From positions 1 to 25,124 of the forward strand of contig JBARCX010000143.1 of the NCBI GenBank assembly GCA_049794535.1: a DNA stretch of 25,124 bases, given 5' to 3'. This document shows positions 22,983 through 25,124 of this stretch, in pieces. The stretch's first letter is position 1. The number at the start of each line of letters is the position of its first letter. The stretch comes from JBARCX01 sp049794535. GTDB lineage: Bacteria > Pseudomonadota > Gammaproteobacteria > Xanthomonadales > Rhodanobacteraceae. The position numbers were made by a program, and so were the translations under genes. Below the pieces are notes generated by a model. The model had not been told where the DNA came from. It ran no database searches and saw only the letters and a program-made list of their open reading frames with translations.

Positions 22983-24884
22983 TCACACGCCGCGCCGACG
23001 ATTACGTCGTGAGCGTCGCCAGCCGTAAAGCAAGCCGATCAACGTGACCAGCACCGGCATCAGCACGATGTTGATCACTTTCAGCCGTGTGCCGAGCGCA
23101 TCGATCTCAGCGTTGAGCTGATGCTGTACATCGCGCAGCTCCTTACTGATGGCCAGCTGGCGTTGCAGAAATTGCTCGATCTCGCGCTTCTGCTCGGCGC
23201 TGGTCGCTGTATCGCGACCACCTTTGCCTGGCTGCAGCTCGTCCAGTCGACGCTTGGTGTCGGCCAGCTCACTTTCCAGCTCCTGCTTTTTCTGTAGAAA
23301 TTTCCGGTCTGCCGCACTCTGTAGCTCCTGCACCCGGGTGAATGGACGCTGTGACGTGGAGCGTCCACGAATGGACAGCAGTGCTGAGGAACCGCTGAGG
23401 TTGTCGACCAGATTCGTGACGAAATCACCGTTGTTGGCAAACGCGCTAAGCGTTGGCTGGCCGAGGAAGCTCTGCGTATCCACCCATAACCGATCGGTAA
23501 GCAGATCGGTGTCAGCGACCAGGATCACCTCACTGTCGGGCTTCGAACTCGTCAAATGTCCTGATTGCCGCGCACGCTCCGGAAATGCACTCAAGAACGT
23601 GCCACGCAGACGCGCGGCGAGCACGTAACGTTGACCTGCCGGCTGATATCCCTGAAGCAACGCGCCGGGATTACTACTGGCCTCGATCACACGTTGTGCC
23701 GGCACGACTTCTGCATCTGGGCTGGTTTGCAGCAGTGGAATCAATCGCGTGGTGGCCGTTCGTGTGAGATCGAAATGACCTGCGCTGGCGAGGTTGATGC
23801 GCTGCAAGCTGGCAGTGATCACATCATCGTGATTCAGCTCTTGCGAACCCAGTCCGAGCATACCCGGATGCGTAACGCTAACCCCGCCCAGCTCGATCGA
23901 CAGCGCTCGCGCGCGATCGAGCACCACCGCCGTGGGGTCATACAGGACACCCCAATCGGCGAACAGCTGAGGCAGGTTGGAATTGCGGTCATCACTTTGA
24001 CCGGTACCTCCGTCGATAAGCGGCGTCGTATCCGACTCCGCATCGGGATCGACAAACACGACCAAATGCCCGCCACGCAGCACGTATTGGTCAAGCGCGT
24101 ATTGCGCATCCACTGATACTTGCTTGGGGTGGATCAGCAACAGCACCTGGATGTCATTGCCGATACGCTTGAGCTTATCCGGGTCGATCGTGCTTACATC
24201 AAACAATTGCTGCAGTTGGAGCATCACGGTCCACGGCTGCTGGCCGATGATCGGATTTCCCATCACGGGCAATGAGCTGATCACACCGATTTTCGGTTTG
24301 GTAGGCTCACTCAACTCATACAAAAGTTTGGCGATGTCGTATTCGAGGAACGTTTCGCGGGATGGATCGAAGAACGGGATAGCCAGCACGCGCCCCGTTG
24401 ATTGCCCATCGTTATCGGTCGCCCCTTCACCTTCAGCATTCGCCGGTAGCGTGCTGCCCACCAAGCCGAAGAATACCCGCTCACCATTAGTGCCTCCGTT
24501 GATCGCGGTAAGGCCGCTCCCCTCGGCGCTGGCCTCATCGTCCGAATACGGGATGGGATCAACAACCTGAAGCCGGAGTCGCCCGTGTGAACGCGCCACC
24601 ATTTCTTGCAGCATCTCGTTGACGCGCTGCTCATAGCTGCGCAACTGCGGCAAGTCACGCGTCGCATGATCGGAAAAATACAAAGTCAGACGCAACGGCC
24701 GATGCAGGCCATCGACGATCTGTTTGGTTCCCGGCGTGAGGGTATAGAGCCGATCGGCAGTCAAGTCGACACGCAACGGCTTCAACGAGCGACTGCTAGC
24801 AAGCACCAGCGCCACGTAAATCAATACGAGTAGCGCCAGTGCTGCGAATAACACGGTGCGTCGGCGGAAACGAAAGCGGGCCAT
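22983..24884 (-). CDS. GldG-type ABC transport auxiliary protein
   Basis: A 633-residue protein with a short cytosolic basic N-terminus, a membrane helix (about 11-31), a large periplasmic ABC-auxiliary domain of the GldG type (RVDLTADRLYTLTPGTKQIV, LRLTLYFSD, LEYDIAKLLYEL, PKIGVISSLPVMG, LLLIHPKQVSVDAQYALDQY, VLRGGHLVVFVDP, ILVADTDLL), a Lys/Glu/Gln-rich coiled coil (about 525-605) and a second helix before a very basic tail. Such proteins work with an ATPase and a GldF-like permease; the substrate is unknown outside gliding bacteria. It starts three bases after the permease stop. Confidence 0.87.
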   Translation of the reverse strand: MARFRFRRRTVLFAALALLVLIYVALVLASSRSLKPLRVDLTADRLYTLTPGTKQIVDGLHRPLRLTLYFSDHATRDLPQLRSYEQRVNEMLQEMVARSHGRLRLQVVDPIPYSDDEASAEGSGLTAINGGTNGERVFFGLVGSTLPANAEGEGATDNDGQSTGRVLAIPFFDPSRETFLEYDIAKLLYELSEPTKPKIGVISSLPVMGNPIIGQQPWTVMLQLQQLFDVSTIDPDKLKRIGNDIQVLLLIHPKQVSVDAQYALDQYVLRGGHLVVFVDPDAESDTTPLIDGGTGQSDDRNSNLPQLFADWGVLYDPTAVVLDRARALSIELGGVSVTHPGMLGLGSQELNHDDVITASLQRINLASAGHFDLTRTATTRLIPLLQTSPDAEVVPAQRVIEASSNPGALLQGYQPAGQRYVLAARLRGTFLSAFPERARQSGHLTSSKPDSEVILVADTDLLTDRLWVDTQSFLGQPTLSAFANNGDFVTNLVDNLSGSSALLSIRGRSTSQRPFTRVQELQSAADRKFLQKKQELESELADTKRRLDELQPGKGGRDTATSAEQKREIEQFLQRQLAISKELRDVQHQLNAEIDALGTRLKVINIVLMPVLVTLIGLLYGWRRSRRNRRRGV

Positions 24885-24887
24885 CGT

Positions 24888-25124
24888 TCAATACGTCCGC
24901 TTGAGGTCAAGCACCAGCACGCCAGCAGTGAGCCAGGCGACGATGCTGAGCACGAAATACATCAAGTCACGCAGGTCGAGCACGCCACGCGCGATCGCCT
25001 CGTAATGACGCAACATGGAAAGATGCGCCACACCATTAACGAGCCGACGCGGCAAGGCGCCTTGGAAAAAATCCAGCACCTGCGCCTGCCCAGCCAGTAT
25101 CAGCAATACGCACACCAAGGCAGT
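24888..25124 (-). CDS. C-terminal part of a GldF-like ABC permease, cut by the window edge
   Basis: The open frame runs in from the right edge (Thr-Ala-Leu-Val...) and ends three bases before the GldG start. The 78 visible residues show a hydrophobic segment at the edge, then VLDFFQGALPRRLVNGVAHL, LSMLRHYEAIARGVLDLRDL and a final helix YFVLSIVAWLTAGVLVLDLK. FxxI/ARGVLDLRDLxYF is typical of the last part of ABC-2 type permeases of the GldF kind. The start and the ATPase gene lie outside the window. Confidence 0.85.
   Translation of the reverse strand, partial: TALVCVLLILAGQAQVLDFFQGALPRRLVNGVAHLSMLRHYEAIARGVLDLRDLMYFVLSIVAWLTAGVLVLDLKRTY

Overview
The window looks like a chromosomal segment of a gammaproteobacterium of the Xanthomonadales/Lysobacterales order, probably the Rhodanobacteraceae (Dyella, Rhodanobacter, Luteibacter). 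This is inferred from the mix of protein types: bpt leucyltransferase, a 'pathogenicity-like' DUF2007 protein, a DUF6491 secreted protein, a MASE1 protein with a degenerate kinase half, and a GldG-type ABC locus. It is not a database result. No rRNA, tRNA, CRISPR array, intact transposase or phage gene was seen.

Left part (about 1-8000). This side has the features of an accessory or eroding region. It holds the start of a gene leaving the window; a small secreted protein whose frame is broken at a run of six T; a 570-base stretch with possible insertion-sequence remnants; a membrane MASE1 protein with a decayed histidine-kinase half; and, convergent with it by a 4-base stop overlap, a small secreted protein. 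Next come an AT-rich spacer and a broken SnoaL/NTF2-like gene, then a co-directional run: DUF2164, GFA-family zinc protein, GNAT acetyltransferase, gamma-glutamylcyclotransferase-like protein and NADP-dependent F420-reductase-like protein. After this lies a strongly decayed, internally deleted glycerol kinase gene (opposite strand), then a membrane-tethered methyltransferase and an endonuclease V-type pyrimidine dimer glycosylase.

Middle (8000-17000). Ordinary housekeeping and metabolic genes: egtB-egtD (first two steps of ergothioneine synthesis, minus strand), a DUF6491 exported protein, a bidirectional terminator, a glycine-rich exported protein, an alpha/beta hydrolase translationally coupled to rlmKL (23S rRNA methyltransferase), then on the plus strand a cytosolic-type N-acetylmuramoyl-L-alanine amidase, tesB (acyl-CoA thioesterase II), a DUF2007 protein and bpt (N-degron leucyltransferase).

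Right part (17000-25124). Minus strand: a membrane-anchored FMN/glutamate-synthase-domain protein, purT (formate-dependent purine synthesis), a small one-helix membrane protein and a DUF423 membrane protein. Plus strand: a SCO lipoprotein overlapping a PCu(A)C copper chaperone. Minus strand again: a CtaG-type cytochrome oxidase assembly membrane protein; these three together form a copper-delivery cluster for haem-copper oxidase. The window ends in a GldG-type ABC auxiliary protein and the C-terminus of its permease.

Nothing here is convincingly a new biological system. The most interesting items are the degenerate MASE1 kinase with its overlapping secreted neighbour, the three decayed genes (frameshifted small secreted protein, SnoaL-like, glpK), and the ergothioneine pair without its downstream genes.
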